Source: Paranoxybacillus sp035645275 (GTDB lineage: Bacteria; Bacillota; Bacilli; Bacillales; Anoxybacillaceae). Taken from it: a stretch of 64,000 bases of DNA. The notes under the pieces were generated by a model that did not search any database, was not told the origin of the DNA, and saw only the letters and a list, made by a program, of their open reading frames with translations. Location of the stretch: contig DASQMX010000002.1 in NCBI GenBank assembly GCA_035645275.1, positions 30,224-94,223 on the forward strand. Direction: 5' to 3'. Of the stretch, positions 1 through 8,657 are shown in pieces. Made by a program: the position numbers and the translations under genes. The number at the start of each line of letters is the position of its first letter. Positions within the stretch are counted from its first letter, which is position 1.

Positions 1-52
1 GGCTGTCTTAAAAGGTCATAAAAAATGACCTTTTTCGAGACAGCCTCTTTTT
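1..52. terminator. Long hairpin terminator, core-less member of the ggctg hairpin family
   Basis: Outer arms GGCTGTCT and AGACAGCC enclose a second stem AAAAGGTCAT/ATGACCTTTT. A T-run follows on the plus strand. It has the outer arms of the longer hairpin repeats elsewhere in the window but lacks their central TATATA-rich core. It can terminate transcription of the minus-strand MFS remnant that ends at 67, and of any plus-strand gene beyond the left edge. Confidence 0.6.
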
Positions 53-66
53 TGTTCTTTATTAGG

Positions 67-549
67 TTATCTTGTTTCTAGAGTTTCTGAATGATTGGCC
101 TGCATCGTTGTTTCAAAAGGATCATACATGTTTTTATGGATGAAAAAGGCTGCGGCAAGAAGGAAGATGAATAATGACAGATAGAGAGTAACATCACCGC
201 TAATTCCATGAATAAGCGCGCCAAGCATTGGTCCGATCGCTGCGCCAGTAAAACGGATGAAATTGTATATTCCTATTGCCGTTCCTTTTTCCTTGACAAA
301 CAAATTCACTAATGTAGTAGATTGCGAAGGTAAGCTCATTCCTAGCAAAATACCGTAAGCTAACAAAAACATAATGAGGATCGGAATAGTCAGAATGTCG
401 AACATTAAGCAAACTCCAAAAGCGAAAACAACAAGAGAGATTACATAGGAAGTATAGACCAGAATCACTTTGTGCGTGAAGCGTTTTTGGACTTTTCCAT
501 CCCAAAATGTCCCTAGTACGATTCCTGCTGTTAGCGATTGAAAGCCCAA
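67..549 (-). pseudogene. MFS transporter remnant, C-terminal part only
   Basis: About 160 residues are open and read as the C-terminal five or so membrane segments of a major facilitator transporter, including the interdomain-type stretch GTFWDGKVQKRF and the segments ending in FHKNMYDPF-like sequence. A complete MFS protein has about 400 residues. The only possible start is a TTG inside what should be a membrane helix. Upstream codons that look coding (MYKKEKILFGLS) are in another frame, so the gene is frameshifted and has lost its first half. No intact N-terminal domain is found up to 1050. Substrate unknown. Most likely a relic and not a functional short protein. Confidence 0.6.
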
Positions 550-1116
550 ATAGTATTTTTTCTTTTTTATACATCCTATTTTTCACTTCCTTAAAAAATT
601 TAGCCAAATCCTGATTTTGCAGGAAAAAATTTCAATAATAAAACAATAACAAAAATTAGATGAAAGTTCACTTAATATGTTTTTGGTGGAGTAAAACGAA
701 TGGCGAATGTAGGCCGATATATTATATTTTCTATGGCGCTTAGGTATATTCTTTTATCATTCATCATCATTGCGATGAACATCACTGATGATTAAGAATG
801 CGTTTTTATTAAACGGTATTATTGGGATGGCCATTTTATGGGGAGCTAGAGAGAAATCAAGGTACTGGTCCGCATGTAGCTGCGGCAGATGAGGTATCTC
901 ACCTAGAAAAATCTTCTAAAACAAAATTATTCAGTTTTCAAGTTCAAATGATTGACAATGCATTGTATACTCATATATATTGAATTAGAACTTATCGGTC
1001 ATCAAAATAACTAATCGGTCATATACGGTAAATGAGTCTTTATAGTAGCTTTTGTGTTTGTTGTCGGTACTGTTTATAAACACAAAGTCTTTCGATCACG
1101 TAAAGGAGTGAATCAT
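550..1116. other. Intergenic stretch with decayed coding traces and the MFS promoter
   Basis: No intact gene. Around 800-870 a short stretch resembles membrane-protein coding sequence (NGIIGMAILWGARE) broken by stops, possibly part of the same decayed transporter. The right end carries the promoter and repeated operator-like motifs of the next gene. Confidence 0.4.
952..1022 (+). promoter_or_regulatory. Promoter and paired operator-like repeats upstream of the DHA2 efflux gene
   Basis: TTGACA at 952-957 and TATATA/TATATT at 974-981 make a sigma-A type promoter (spacer 16 or 18). Just downstream the 9-mer ATCGGTCAT occurs at 994-1002 and again at 1014-1022, exactly 20 bp apart, so on the same face of the helix. 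This places a repressor site over the initial transcribed region. The TetR protein encoded at 2843 is the natural candidate, but that is inference. Confidence 0.45.
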
Positions 1117-2724
1117 TTGGAACAATTAGATCAAAGGAAAAAGGTTACCATCATGATTTCCATCATGGCAGCCATGTTTTTCGCCGCAATCAACATGACG
1201 ATTGTTGGTACATCATTGCCTAAAATTATCGCCAAGATTGGCGGAATGGAGTATTTTGATTGGGTCTTTACGATTTACATGCTGACATCAACCATTACAG
1301 CCATGTTAGTTGGTAAATTATCGGATATTTACGGGCGGAAAATCTTTATCTTAATCGGAATTGCCGTCTTTATGATTGGAGCGTTTTTAAGTGGAACTTC
1401 TGATACGATTTATCAGTTAATTCTGTATCGAGGCATCCAAGGATTAGGCGGCGGCATGATTATGTCTTCTTCTTTTACAACGATAGGTGATTTGTTTTCG
1501 CCAAGAGAAAGAGGTCGCTGGCAAGGATTAATGGGAGCCGTTTTTGGTTTATCAAGCCTTTTTGGTCCCACGCTTGGAGGATACATTGTCGATAACTTTG
1601 ATTGGCATTGGATTTTTTGGGTTTTTCTTCCGATGGGATTTATTGCTTTTGCGTTAATTTGGAAGCTATATCCTTCTCATCAGCGTGCTGAAAAAGAGCC
1701 AGTCGATTATCTTGGTTCGTTTTTATTGACAGTAATGATTGTTACATTACTTCTTGGTTTTACTTGGGCTGGAGGAAAATATGACTGGTTGTCATTTGAG
1801 ATTATCGGATTGTTTTCACTAACGATTTTAGCGCTTATTGCGTTTATCGCAGTGGAACGAAAAGCCAAAAGCCCGGTTCTTCCGTTATATTTGTTTAAAA
1901 ATAGTGTGTTTACTGTCTCGAATATCGCAGGAATGTTAGTGGGAATGGGAATGTTTGGAACGATTATGTATGTTCCTTTTTACGTACAAGGAGTTCAAGG
2001 ACATTCCGCAACCACTTCAGGGTTAATCGAAATGGTCATGACCATTTCGATGGTTACAGCGAGTGCGATTGCTGGTAATATGATTACAAAGACAGGAAAA
2101 TATAAAATGATCGCTATACTCGGTCTCATAGTTATGGCGGGCGGTTTAGTTGCCAATTCAACCCTTGATGTCCATTCTTCTTTAACAAAGCTGATTATCC
2201 AGTTAATTGTTGTTGGCATCGGTTTAGGAATGACAATGCCGGTGTTCCAAGTAACTGTGCAAAATGCAGTAGCACATAAATATCTCGGTGTAGCTACATC
2301 GGCGATGCAAGTGTTCCGCCAAATCGGGGGAACGATTGGTGTGGCAGTGATGGGAAGCATTATGGGAAATTTAATGGCTGATAAAATGAAATCGTTACAG
2401 CCTGAGAATATATCTGCACCAAGCGAAATGCCAAATATGCCTGGAGAAATGACCAGCTTACAAAATCCACAAGTGTTGATGGATTCTAGTAAATTAGAAG
2501 AAATTCGTTCACAGCTGCCTGGTCAATTTGCTGAGGTGTTTGACCAATTTATTTCAATGTTAAAAGAGGCGTTAACTTATTCTTTATCAGGTGTGTTTCT
2601 GTTTGGCGCGGGTATTGTGGTTTTGGCACTCATTTTGACTTTCTTTCTGAAAGAAGTTCCGTTAAGAGAAACAAATGATGATAGAGAAAATCACAAAAAA
2701 ATGGAGTTAATCAGTAACGAATAA
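1117..2724 (+). CDS. DHA2-family MFS multidrug efflux transporter (EmrB/QacA type)
   Basis: A 535-residue membrane protein, the usual length for 14-helix proton-driven drug exporters. Motif A (GKLSDIYGRK) follows the second helix, and the antiporter motif C region is GLSSLFGPTLGGYI near residue 145. A hydrophilic insert rich in Met and Pro (around residues 425-465) precedes the last helix. The TTG start at 1117 is chosen because AAAGGAG sits 8 bases upstream; an ATG at 1054 has no ribosome binding site and adds a charged, implausible N-terminus. It is followed by a terminator and then a TetR-family gene, a common pump/regulator arrangement. Drug specificity cannot be read from sequence. Confidence 0.85.
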   Translation: MEQLDQRKKVTIMISIMAAMFFAAINMTIVGTSLPKIIAKIGGMEYFDWVFTIYMLTSTITAMLVGKLSDIYGRKIFILIGIAVFMIGAFLSGTSDTIYQLILYRGIQGLGGGMIMSSSFTTIGDLFSPRERGRWQGLMGAVFGLSSLFGPTLGGYIVDNFDWHWIFWVFLPMGFIAFALIWKLYPSHQRAEKEPVDYLGSFLLTVMIVTLLLGFTWAGGKYDWLSFEIIGLFSLTILALIAFIAVERKAKSPVLPLYLFKNSVFTVSNIAGMLVGMGMFGTIMYVPFYVQGVQGHSATTSGLIEMVMTISMVTASAIAGNMITKTGKYKMIAILGLIVMAGGLVANSTLDVHSSLTKLIIQLIVVGIGLGMTMPVFQVTVQNAVAHKYLGVATSAMQVFRQIGGTIGVAVMGSIMGNLMADKMKSLQPENISAPSEMPNMPGEMTSLQNPQVLMDSSKLEEIRSQLPGQFAEVFDQFISMLKEALTYSLSGVFLFGAGIVVLALILTFFLKEVPLRETNDDRENHKKMELISNE

Positions 2725-2735
2725 TATAGTCTCAG

Positions 2736-2770
2736 AGAGATGCCGGCGAATCTAAAGGCATCTCTTTTTT
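2736..2770 (+). terminator. Rho-independent terminator after the MFS gene
   Basis: AGAGATGCC pairs with GGCATCTCT and is followed by T6. It lies 12 bases after the MFS stop codon, so the downstream TetR gene needs its own promoter or readthrough. Confidence 0.85.
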
Positions 2771-2842
2771 CAAATCGTGTTGTTGGGAGTATATTGAACA
2801 AGTAGAAGAGGTTGCTCAATTTAAAAGAAAGGAGTGAGAGCT

Positions 2843-3721
2843 GTGGACTCAAAAAAGAAACAAATCATGGAATCGGCATTGAAGTTTTTTTCCGAAAAAG
2901 GATATTACTCGACATCTGTTCAAGAAATTGCCAACGATTGTGGAATTTCTAAAGGGTCCTTGTATAAATATTTTGAGTCAAAAGAAGAGCTGTTTATCGA
3001 AGTATTAGAATATTACCGGAATGCAATGTTTGAAAAAGCGATGAATGTAAGCTTTGAGAAAGAGTTAAATCCTAGGGAAAGGTTTGTTCAACAGCTCATT
3101 GTGCAGATCGAGGACTTTATTGATAAGAAGGATTTTATCATGATTCAGTTTAAACAACTGCCCATTCATCAAAATCCAAAGCTGCTACCGTTTCTTCGAA
3201 GAATGAAAGTGAGAATGTTAAACTGGCATAAGAAATGTTTGCTAGAAGCATATGGTTCTGAAATAAAGGAGCATATTTGGGATGCTACTATTATCTTTCA
3301 AGGAATGCTAAAAGAGTATTTACTTTTAATGGTGAATGAAAATAAATATCTGTCCATTCGTGATACGGCCGAACATATTGTCCGGCAAATGGATGTGTTA
3401 GTTGATAATATGAAGAAAAAACAGACCGTTCCACTCTTAACAGATGCAATTATGTCAGATTTAGCGATATCTGATTTTGAGCTAGAAAAGGTTTCAAAAG
3501 CAGAAACATTGGACAAAATTTTTCATGAAATGAAGAAAACGTTAGAGCAATTATCAATCAACTCAAACATTAGGCAAGAGCTTTTTGCAACCATCGATTT
3601 GTTAAAAGATGAGTTAAACACTGAAGATCCGCGAATGTTTCTTGTTCATGCACTGTTGTCTTATTTAGAAAAGGAAAGCGAATTAAAAGGGTACGTGCAG
3701 CACATTAAAAAATTACTTTAA
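2843..3721 (+). CDS. TetR/AcrR-family transcriptional regulator
   Basis: A 292-residue protein with an N-terminal TetR helix-turn-helix (residues ~5-50: KKKQIMESALKFFSEKGYYSTSVQEIA... then SKGSLYKYFESKEELF, the canonical recognition helix). The ligand-binding part is about 80 residues longer than in classic TetR proteins, resembling the larger efflux regulators. GTG at 2843 is preferred to GTG at 2834 because the AAAGGAG ribosome site would overlap the earlier codon. It probably represses the adjacent efflux pump through the paired ATCGGTCAT motifs at 994-1022; this is inferred from position only. Confidence 0.85.
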   Translation: MDSKKKQIMESALKFFSEKGYYSTSVQEIANDCGISKGSLYKYFESKEELFIEVLEYYRNAMFEKAMNVSFEKELNPRERFVQQLIVQIEDFIDKKDFIMIQFKQLPIHQNPKLLPFLRRMKVRMLNWHKKCLLEAYGSEIKEHIWDATIIFQGMLKEYLLLMVNENKYLSIRDTAEHIVRQMDVLVDNMKKKQTVPLLTDAIMSDLAISDFELEKVSKAETLDKIFHEMKKTLEQLSINSNIRQELFATIDLLKDELNTEDPRMFLVHALLSYLEKESELKGYVQHIKKLL

Positions 3722-3830
3722 AAAATGTTCGTGGAAACAATACGTCTAATTTCCTTAACAAAATTGTTATAGATTGAAACTTTTTGAATTGGAAAAATCA
3801 AACAACGATCAATAGCATATTTTAAAGAGA

Positions 3831-3867
3831 CCTATTTTCCTCTACAGCTGAGGGAAATAGGTTTTTT
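3831..3867 (+). terminator. Rho-independent terminator
   Basis: CCTATTT-CCTC pairs with GAGG-AAATAGG around a 7-base loop, followed by T6. It lies 110 bases after the TetR stop codon. Confidence 0.8.
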
Positions 3868-3959
3868 ATATAAACACATATTAAGGAAAATATATACAAT
3901 GTTACATAAATTTTTTTTAAATAGATTTATTTATGAATAAGCAGGTATTAAAAATAGTT

Positions 3960-4149
3960 ATTAATTTTATCAGTAGCCAACTCTGGTTTGTATGCGACTT
4001 ATCGTGTGCTTTGGTCGATGTTGCGGCAAGGGATGGTTAGCCCGATTTTTAGCAAATTATCGAAAAGTGGTGTCCCGATTAACGCGTTAATTGCCCGCAT
4101 GATGAATGGAGCAGCCTCTTTTTTTTTGCTTGCCTCCGAGTTTTTTTGA
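3960..4149 (+). pseudogene. Amino-acid permease (APC family) fragment
   Basis: One frame reads about 63 codons from LILSVANSGLYATYRVLWSM through GVPINALIARMMNGAASFFLLASEFF to a stop. The block ANSGLYA...LWSM followed by GVPINAL is the conserved central region (around helices 7-9) of AnsP/RocE/YbgF-type amino-acid permeases. Nothing coding is seen on either side, so about 85% of the ~460-residue gene is missing and no start codon with a ribosome site is present. A relic. Confidence 0.6.
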
Positions 4150-4265
4150 CAGCATGTCAACACTCTGTAAAAAATCTTGGACATTATAAAAAACAGAATA
4201 AAAAAAGTATTAATACAAACCATATATTTTGTCGATTATACAATCTTAGGGAGGTATAGATCAAT

Positions 4266-4637
4266 ATGCCAGAAAAGAATAAACAAACGTTATATAAAAA
4301 GTTAGGTGGAGAAGAAACGATTGCGAAGATTGTGGATTATTTTTATGACCTTGTCTTAGCTGATGATACGGTCAATCATTTTTTTAAGAACACAGATATG
4401 GAGAAACAACGTCAGCACCAGGCAAAATTTATTAGTTATGCGCTCGGTGGACCGAATCAATACACTGGTCGGTCGATGGCGAAGGCGCATGAAGGAATGA
4501 ATATACAGCCTGTTCATTTTGATGTGATTGTGAAATATCTTCATGATGCGCTTGCTCATTTTGATGTAAGTGAAGCCGATATTCAGGCGGCTCTAAGTAA
4601 AGTAGAAGCATTAAGAGATGATATTCTTTATAAATAA
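4266..4637 (+). CDS. glbN: Group I truncated haemoglobin
   Basis: 123 residues, the normal size for a 2-on-2 haemoglobin of the trHbN group. Visible haem-pocket positions are the B10 tyrosine in DYFYDLVLADD, the E-helix RQHQAKFISYALGG with glutamine at a distal position, and the proximal F8 histidine in KAHEGMNI. The glycine pairs expected of the truncated fold are present. ATG at 4266 follows GGGAGG with about 10 bases spacing. Family members bind O2 and NO and often detoxify NO; which applies here is not decidable. Monocistronic, with its own terminator at 4672. Confidence 0.9.
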   Translation: MPEKNKQTLYKKLGGEETIAKIVDYFYDLVLADDTVNHFFKNTDMEKQRQHQAKFISYALGGPNQYTGRSMAKAHEGMNIQPVHFDVIVKYLHDALAHFDVSEADIQAALSKVEALRDDILYK

Positions 4638-4671
4638 AAGTTTTTCGGTTTGTTTATATGACAGATTTTCT

Positions 4672-4708
4672 AAAGCAGGAGCTTGTATAAAGATTTCCTG
4701 CTTTTTTT
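4672..4708 (+). terminator. Rho-independent terminator after the haemoglobin gene
   Basis: AAAGCAGGA pairs with TCCTGCTTT and runs into a T-tract; 35 bases after the stop codon. Confidence 0.85.
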
Positions 4709-4800
4709 GTTGAATCAGAAGCTCAAAGCAGGAGAGAGAAAGGACGTTACAGAAATAAGAATATGGTAATGATTGGAGTGAGCTAATTGGAGTGGTGCTT

Positions 4801-5877
4801 ATGAAAATTCAGCTATACACGGACTTATGTAAATTACTTGGTATTGACTATCCGATTATTCAGGCGGGGATGGCAGGAAAAATTACAAGCCCTGAACTTG
4901 TCGCTGCTGTTTCGAATGCGGGCGCGCTTGGAATGCTGGGAGCTGCCTATATGACTCCTGACCAGCTTGATCAAGCGATAAGGGATGTCCGAAAGCTAAC
5001 CGACAGGCCGTTTGGCGTCAATTTGTTTTTCTTTGAGCCTTCCAAAGAAAAAGGGAATATAACAGAGATGCAAAAATACTTGAACTCGTTTCGACAGGAG
5101 CTAAATATCCCGTTACAAACTGAAGCTAATGTGAACTATATGGATCAACAAGAATCTCTGCTTGAAGTTGTGTTTGATCATCGAGTCCCTGTTCTCGGTG
5201 CAACGTTTGGCATTCCTTCTGAGGAAATTCTCCAAAAGGCGAAAACGCTAGGAATTCGTACGACGATGATGGTGACAACTGTTCGAGAAGCCGTTTTAGC
5301 CGAACAAGCGGGAATTGATATTTTGATTGCGCAGGGCGGAGAAGCGGGGGGACATCGGGGGACATTGGAAGTTAAGAAAGGAAGTCATGGCGCGCTTATT
5401 GGTACAATGGCGCTTGTTCCGCAAGTGGTTGATCATACAACAGTTCCCGTCGTTGCGGCTGGTGGAATTATGGATGGAAGGGGGCTTGTTGCCTCTCTTG
5501 CATTAGGAGCGCAAGGTGTCCAGCTTGGAACGAGATTCCTGCTTGCAAAAGAAGCCGAGACACATCCTGTTTACCGCGAGCAACTGCTCAAAGCAACGGA
5601 AGAAGACACCGTCATCACGACAGTGTTTTCTGGAAGACCGGCACGGGGAATTCGGAATGATTTTATAGAAAAAACAGAACAGCATGGTCCCGCTCCTTTG
5701 CCTTATCCATGGCAAAATCAAGTAACGCAGGATATTAGACAGGCGGCAGCTAAGCAGAACGATTCTCGCTTTATGTCACTGTGGGCGGGGCAAGGCCTCC
5801 GTTTAGCTGTGAAGGAAGAACGGGCTGAGGATATCATTATTGGAATGATCGAGCAGGCAAAAATAATCATCGGATGA
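4801..5877 (+). CDS. Nitronate monooxygenase / NPD-family FMN enzyme
   Basis: 358 residues of the 2-nitropropane dioxygenase-like TIM barrel family, which oxidises alkyl nitronates with FMN; the enoyl-ACP reductase FabK shares the fold. Visible motifs: N-terminal YPIIQAGMAG, AQGGEAGGHRG (the conserved flavin-site glycine/histidine segment around residue 185), VVAAGGIMDG and GAQGVQLGTRFL (phosphate-binding). The AGGHRG histidine is the family's catalytic base. ATG at 4801 has GGAG 8 bases upstream; GTG codons at 4792 and 4795 overlap that site. fabL, a dedicated enoyl-ACP reductase, is elsewhere in the window, which makes a FabK role less likely. Confidence 0.85.
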   Translation: MKIQLYTDLCKLLGIDYPIIQAGMAGKITSPELVAAVSNAGALGMLGAAYMTPDQLDQAIRDVRKLTDRPFGVNLFFFEPSKEKGNITEMQKYLNSFRQELNIPLQTEANVNYMDQQESLLEVVFDHRVPVLGATFGIPSEEILQKAKTLGIRTTMMVTTVREAVLAEQAGIDILIAQGGEAGGHRGTLEVKKGSHGALIGTMALVPQVVDHTTVPVVAAGGIMDGRGLVASLALGAQGVQLGTRFLLAKEAETHPVYREQLLKATEEDTVITTVFSGRPARGIRNDFIEKTEQHGPAPLPYPWQNQVTQDIRQAAAKQNDSRFMSLWAGQGLRLAVKEERAEDIIIGMIEQAKIIIG

Positions 5878-5902
5878 TGATAAATCAAGCAATGTTGACA
5901 GC

Positions 5903-5957
5903 CAGATGTGTTGATTAACCAATAAAATCCAGATAAAGCAGGTTTATTTAAGTAGCT
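5903..5957 (+). repeat. Partial copy of the structured inverted-end repeat (one end only)
   Basis: Matches the TGTTGATTAACCA end and the following ~45 bases of the full elements at 30462-30691 and 47759-47999, then stops at AGTAGCT, the point where the nested-hairpin part would begin. The partial copy at 40822-40879 breaks at nearly the same internal position. Confidence 0.75.
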
Positions 5958-5986
5958 CTACTCCGCTTATTCAGGAGGCTGAAAAG

Positions 5987-6086
5987 TTGATTTGAGAAGT
6001 AGATATTAGGTATACTTTTATGTAAGGTAGGGTACCCCTTTCTCTTAGATTTTTTGCAAATCAGAGAATACCCTACCTTTTTCTTT
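5987..6086 (+). ncRNA. Candidate short RNA: promoter followed at once by a strong hairpin terminator
   Basis: TTGATT (5987-5992) and TATACT (6011-6016), 18 bases apart, would start transcription near 6022. The transcript would be almost wholly the hairpin AAGGTAGGGTA...TACCCTACCTT with inner stem TTCTCT/AGAGAA (6024-6079), ending in a T-tract. Either a small stable RNA of about 65 nt, or a displaced terminator for the nitronate monooxygenase gene 150 bases upstream. No open reading frame inside. Confidence 0.35.
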
Positions 6087-6167
6087 TAGTCTACTTATTT
6101 TCTTTACATAAACTTTTATACATCATCTTTTGATGTGTTATTTATTAATAAGTTAAGGAGTAACAAT

Positions 6168-8297
6168 ATGAAATGGTTTAAATCGCAGATTTTTTGGAAA
6201 ATCTATATCATTAATCTAGTCATTATCTGTATACTTTTAGGTTTGATGTTTATTGTATCACGTATCATATTGCCGGAAATTTCAAAGGAGCAATATCGGC
6301 AAATTACTGATAAAACGGTTTTACGCATGAAAGATCAAATTTCTCTCATTGCGCAAGACCTGCAAAACCTTGAGAATTACGTTCAGTCGAATGAAAATTT
6401 TAAGTCCAATGATTTTAATCGTCTTTTTAAGGGATTAGAGAATATTGTTGACGTTTCGCCTTATATTGATAGTGGCACGGTTGTAGATACAAATGGATAT
6501 GTACGAGGATTTTATCCGAATGACTTGAAACATTTGAAAAATTATAACTTAAGTAAGCGTGAGTATTTTCAGCAAGCACTTAAAACAAAAAAAATTTATT
6601 TAAGTGATGTCGTTTCCGCAGATACAGGGCGATATTTGATTGTTGTTTCAGTTCCCGTTTTAAACAATCATAAAGAAGTCGAACGAGTCGTCAATTTATC
6701 GTTACGTATTGCAAATAACGAAATTTTTCAATCCATATTTCAAAGTTTTAAAATCGGGGAAAACGGGTACACGTTTATTGTTGATCGAAACGGAAAAATT
6801 ATCTCCCATCCGTCAAAAGAACGAATTGGAGAGGATGTAAGTCAAAACCCTGTTGTAAGAAAGGTATTGAAAAAACGATCGGGATATCAAGAAGTTACGA
6901 ATACACAGGGTATTACGATGCTTGCTTCGTTTGAATATATCCCGATTTTAGAGTGGGGAATTGTAGCGCAAATACCTATTGATGAAATTTATCAACCCTA
7001 TTTAGCATTTCAAAAATCATTGTGGACGATCTCACTAGTGACCTTTATTGTTTTATCTGTTTTAACTGCTTTATATGCAAGGCAGCTTATTCATCCAATC
7101 CGTCGATTATATCTTGCGGTGGATCAAGTGGCAAAGGGGGATTATAATCAACGGATCGAGAAAATTGATAATACAGAAATCGGAAAATTATCCAATCGTT
7201 TTAATGAAATGATTCATTATATTCGCCAGTCGAAAGCGAATTTGCAGCTTAAAGAAGAACAATTGAAAGAACAGAAAGAATTTCTTCGGAAAATTATCGA
7301 TATGAATCCAAGTTATATATATGCTATCGACAAGGAAGGAAAGTTTACCCTTGTAAACGAATCATTCGCTAAGCTTTTAGGAACAGAAACTCAGCATCTT
7401 CTTGGCAAAAAGATCGATGATTTTCAGTTTCATATAGAATTTGATCGAGTTCGTGCTTGGGAAGAAATAGAGAAAGTGAAGGAACGTCTCATTCTTGAAG
7501 AAGAGTTTAAGGATCAGGAAGGGAAAATTAGGTGGGTAGAAACAGTAAGACTACCTATTTTGTCTCCGAATGAGGGAGCCGATCAAATCTTATTTGTTTC
7601 TACCGATATCACAGAGCGCAAACAAGCGGAAGAGTTATTACGGAAATCGGAAAAGCTTGCGGTTGTAGGAGAACTGGCTGCAGGAGTGGCCCATGAGATT
7701 CGAAATCCGTTGACTTCTATCAAGGGGTTTATGCATCTATTAAAAGAAGAATGTGAAACACATAAACATTATTTTGAAATTATAGAATCTGAATTGGAGA
7801 GAATTAACTTTATTGTTAACGAGTTTTTAATGTTAGGGAAACCACAGGTGATGAATTTTCAGAAGAAAGATGTTTGCATTCTTTTGAAAGATGTTATGAC
7901 CTTACTTGATGCACAGGCTATCTTAAATAATGTTAAAATGGTTTCAGAATTTGAACCGAATCTTCCGTTACTTGATTGCGATGAAAACCGATTAAAACAA
8001 GTATTCATTAATATTATTAAAAATGCCATTGAGGCGATGCCAAACGGTGGAGAGATGAAGGTTCAAGCGAAGATGCAAGAAAATAGTCTTGTTATTCGCT
8101 TTATTGATCAAGGGTGCGGAATACCAAAAGATAGAATCGCAAAGCTAGGAGAGCCTTTTTATAGTACGAAGGAAAAGGGAACTGGTTTAGGGTTAATGGT
8201 AAGTTATAAAATTATCGAAGCTCATAGTGGAAGTATTAAAATTGAAAGTGAAGTAGGTCAAGGAACTACTGTGGATATTATTTTTCCAATTTCTTAA
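6168..8297 (+). CDS. Membrane sensor histidine kinase, dCache-HAMP-PAS-HisKA-HATPase (sporulation-kinase type)
   Basis: 709 residues. Order: membrane helix (~10-32), extracellular double-Cache sensor (~40-280, with GYTFIVDRNGKIISHP), second helix (~290-312), HAMP (~315-365), PAS (~385-490, ending DITERKQAEELL), HisKA with the phospho-acceptor histidine in GVAHEIRNPLTSIKGF, and an HATPase domain with NAIEAMPNGG (N box), DQGCGIP (G1) and GTGLGL (G2). The HisKA/HATPase part resembles the Spo0F-phosphorylating KinA-KinE group, and no response regulator gene is adjacent, as expected for an orphan phosphorelay kinase. ATG at 6168 has AAGGAG 8 bases upstream. Confidence 0.85.
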   Translation: MKWFKSQIFWKIYIINLVIICILLGLMFIVSRIILPEISKEQYRQITDKTVLRMKDQISLIAQDLQNLENYVQSNENFKSNDFNRLFKGLENIVDVSPYIDSGTVVDTNGYVRGFYPNDLKHLKNYNLSKREYFQQALKTKKIYLSDVVSADTGRYLIVVSVPVLNNHKEVERVVNLSLRIANNEIFQSIFQSFKIGENGYTFIVDRNGKIISHPSKERIGEDVSQNPVVRKVLKKRSGYQEVTNTQGITMLASFEYIPILEWGIVAQIPIDEIYQPYLAFQKSLWTISLVTFIVLSVLTALYARQLIHPIRRLYLAVDQVAKGDYNQRIEKIDNTEIGKLSNRFNEMIHYIRQSKANLQLKEEQLKEQKEFLRKIIDMNPSYIYAIDKEGKFTLVNESFAKLLGTETQHLLGKKIDDFQFHIEFDRVRAWEEIEKVKERLILEEEFKDQEGKIRWVETVRLPILSPNEGADQILFVSTDITERKQAEELLRKSEKLAVVGELAAGVAHEIRNPLTSIKGFMHLLKEECETHKHYFEIIESELERINFIVNEFLMLGKPQVMNFQKKDVCILLKDVMTLLDAQAILNNVKMVSEFEPNLPLLDCDENRLKQVFINIIKNAIEAMPNGGEMKVQAKMQENSLVIRFIDQGCGIPKDRIAKLGEPFYSTKEKGTGLGLMVSYKIIEAHSGSIKIESEVGQGTTVDIIFPIS

Positions 8298-8322
8298 TCT
8301 GTAGTTTATGGAATAGTTGCTA

Positions 8323-8370
8323 GTGCTTGTCACTGCCCATTCGTCGGGTGGTGATAGGCACGAATTTTTT
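8323..8370 (+). terminator. Rho-independent terminator after the sensor kinase
   Basis: GTGCTTGTCACTGCCC pairs with GGGTGGTGATAGGCAC (a few G-U pairs) and is followed by a T-run. The rest of 8371-8657 shows no gene. A TAAA...TTGATAT pair near 8580-8607 weakly resembles a sigma-D promoter for the chemoreceptor gene. Confidence 0.75.
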
Positions 8371-8657
8371 GTTGATAAAAATTGATCAATCACGGAGAAA
8401 TCTTCTTTATGTAATCCATGTTTCCTGTTTCGCTAAGCCCTATATTTCTTTTGTGACATTGGTAATTGGCAAGGCAACGTTGTTCTTATGTGCTATAAAC
8501 TCAATTATTATAGTTGTAAAATAAAAAGTGACAGAATTTTAAATGAAAATTTATAAGCAATCACCTAAATCTTATATGGTAAAAAAATAATTTCCAATAT
8601 ATTGATATGATGGTATAATGTGTTTAAATCTGTAATTTACTAAAGGTAGGGAGAATT

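Noticed and set aside
200..607. Minus-strand 135-codon frame overlapping the MFS remnant
   Set aside because: Only its first ~20 codons look transporter-like; the rest is an out-of-frame reading of the MFS sequence. Treated as evidence of a frameshift, not as a gene.
4801..5877. Annotation as FabK enoyl-ACP reductase
   Set aside because: The AGGHRG motif fits both groups, but fabL is present in the window and no fatty-acid genes are adjacent, so nitronate monooxygenase is the safer call.
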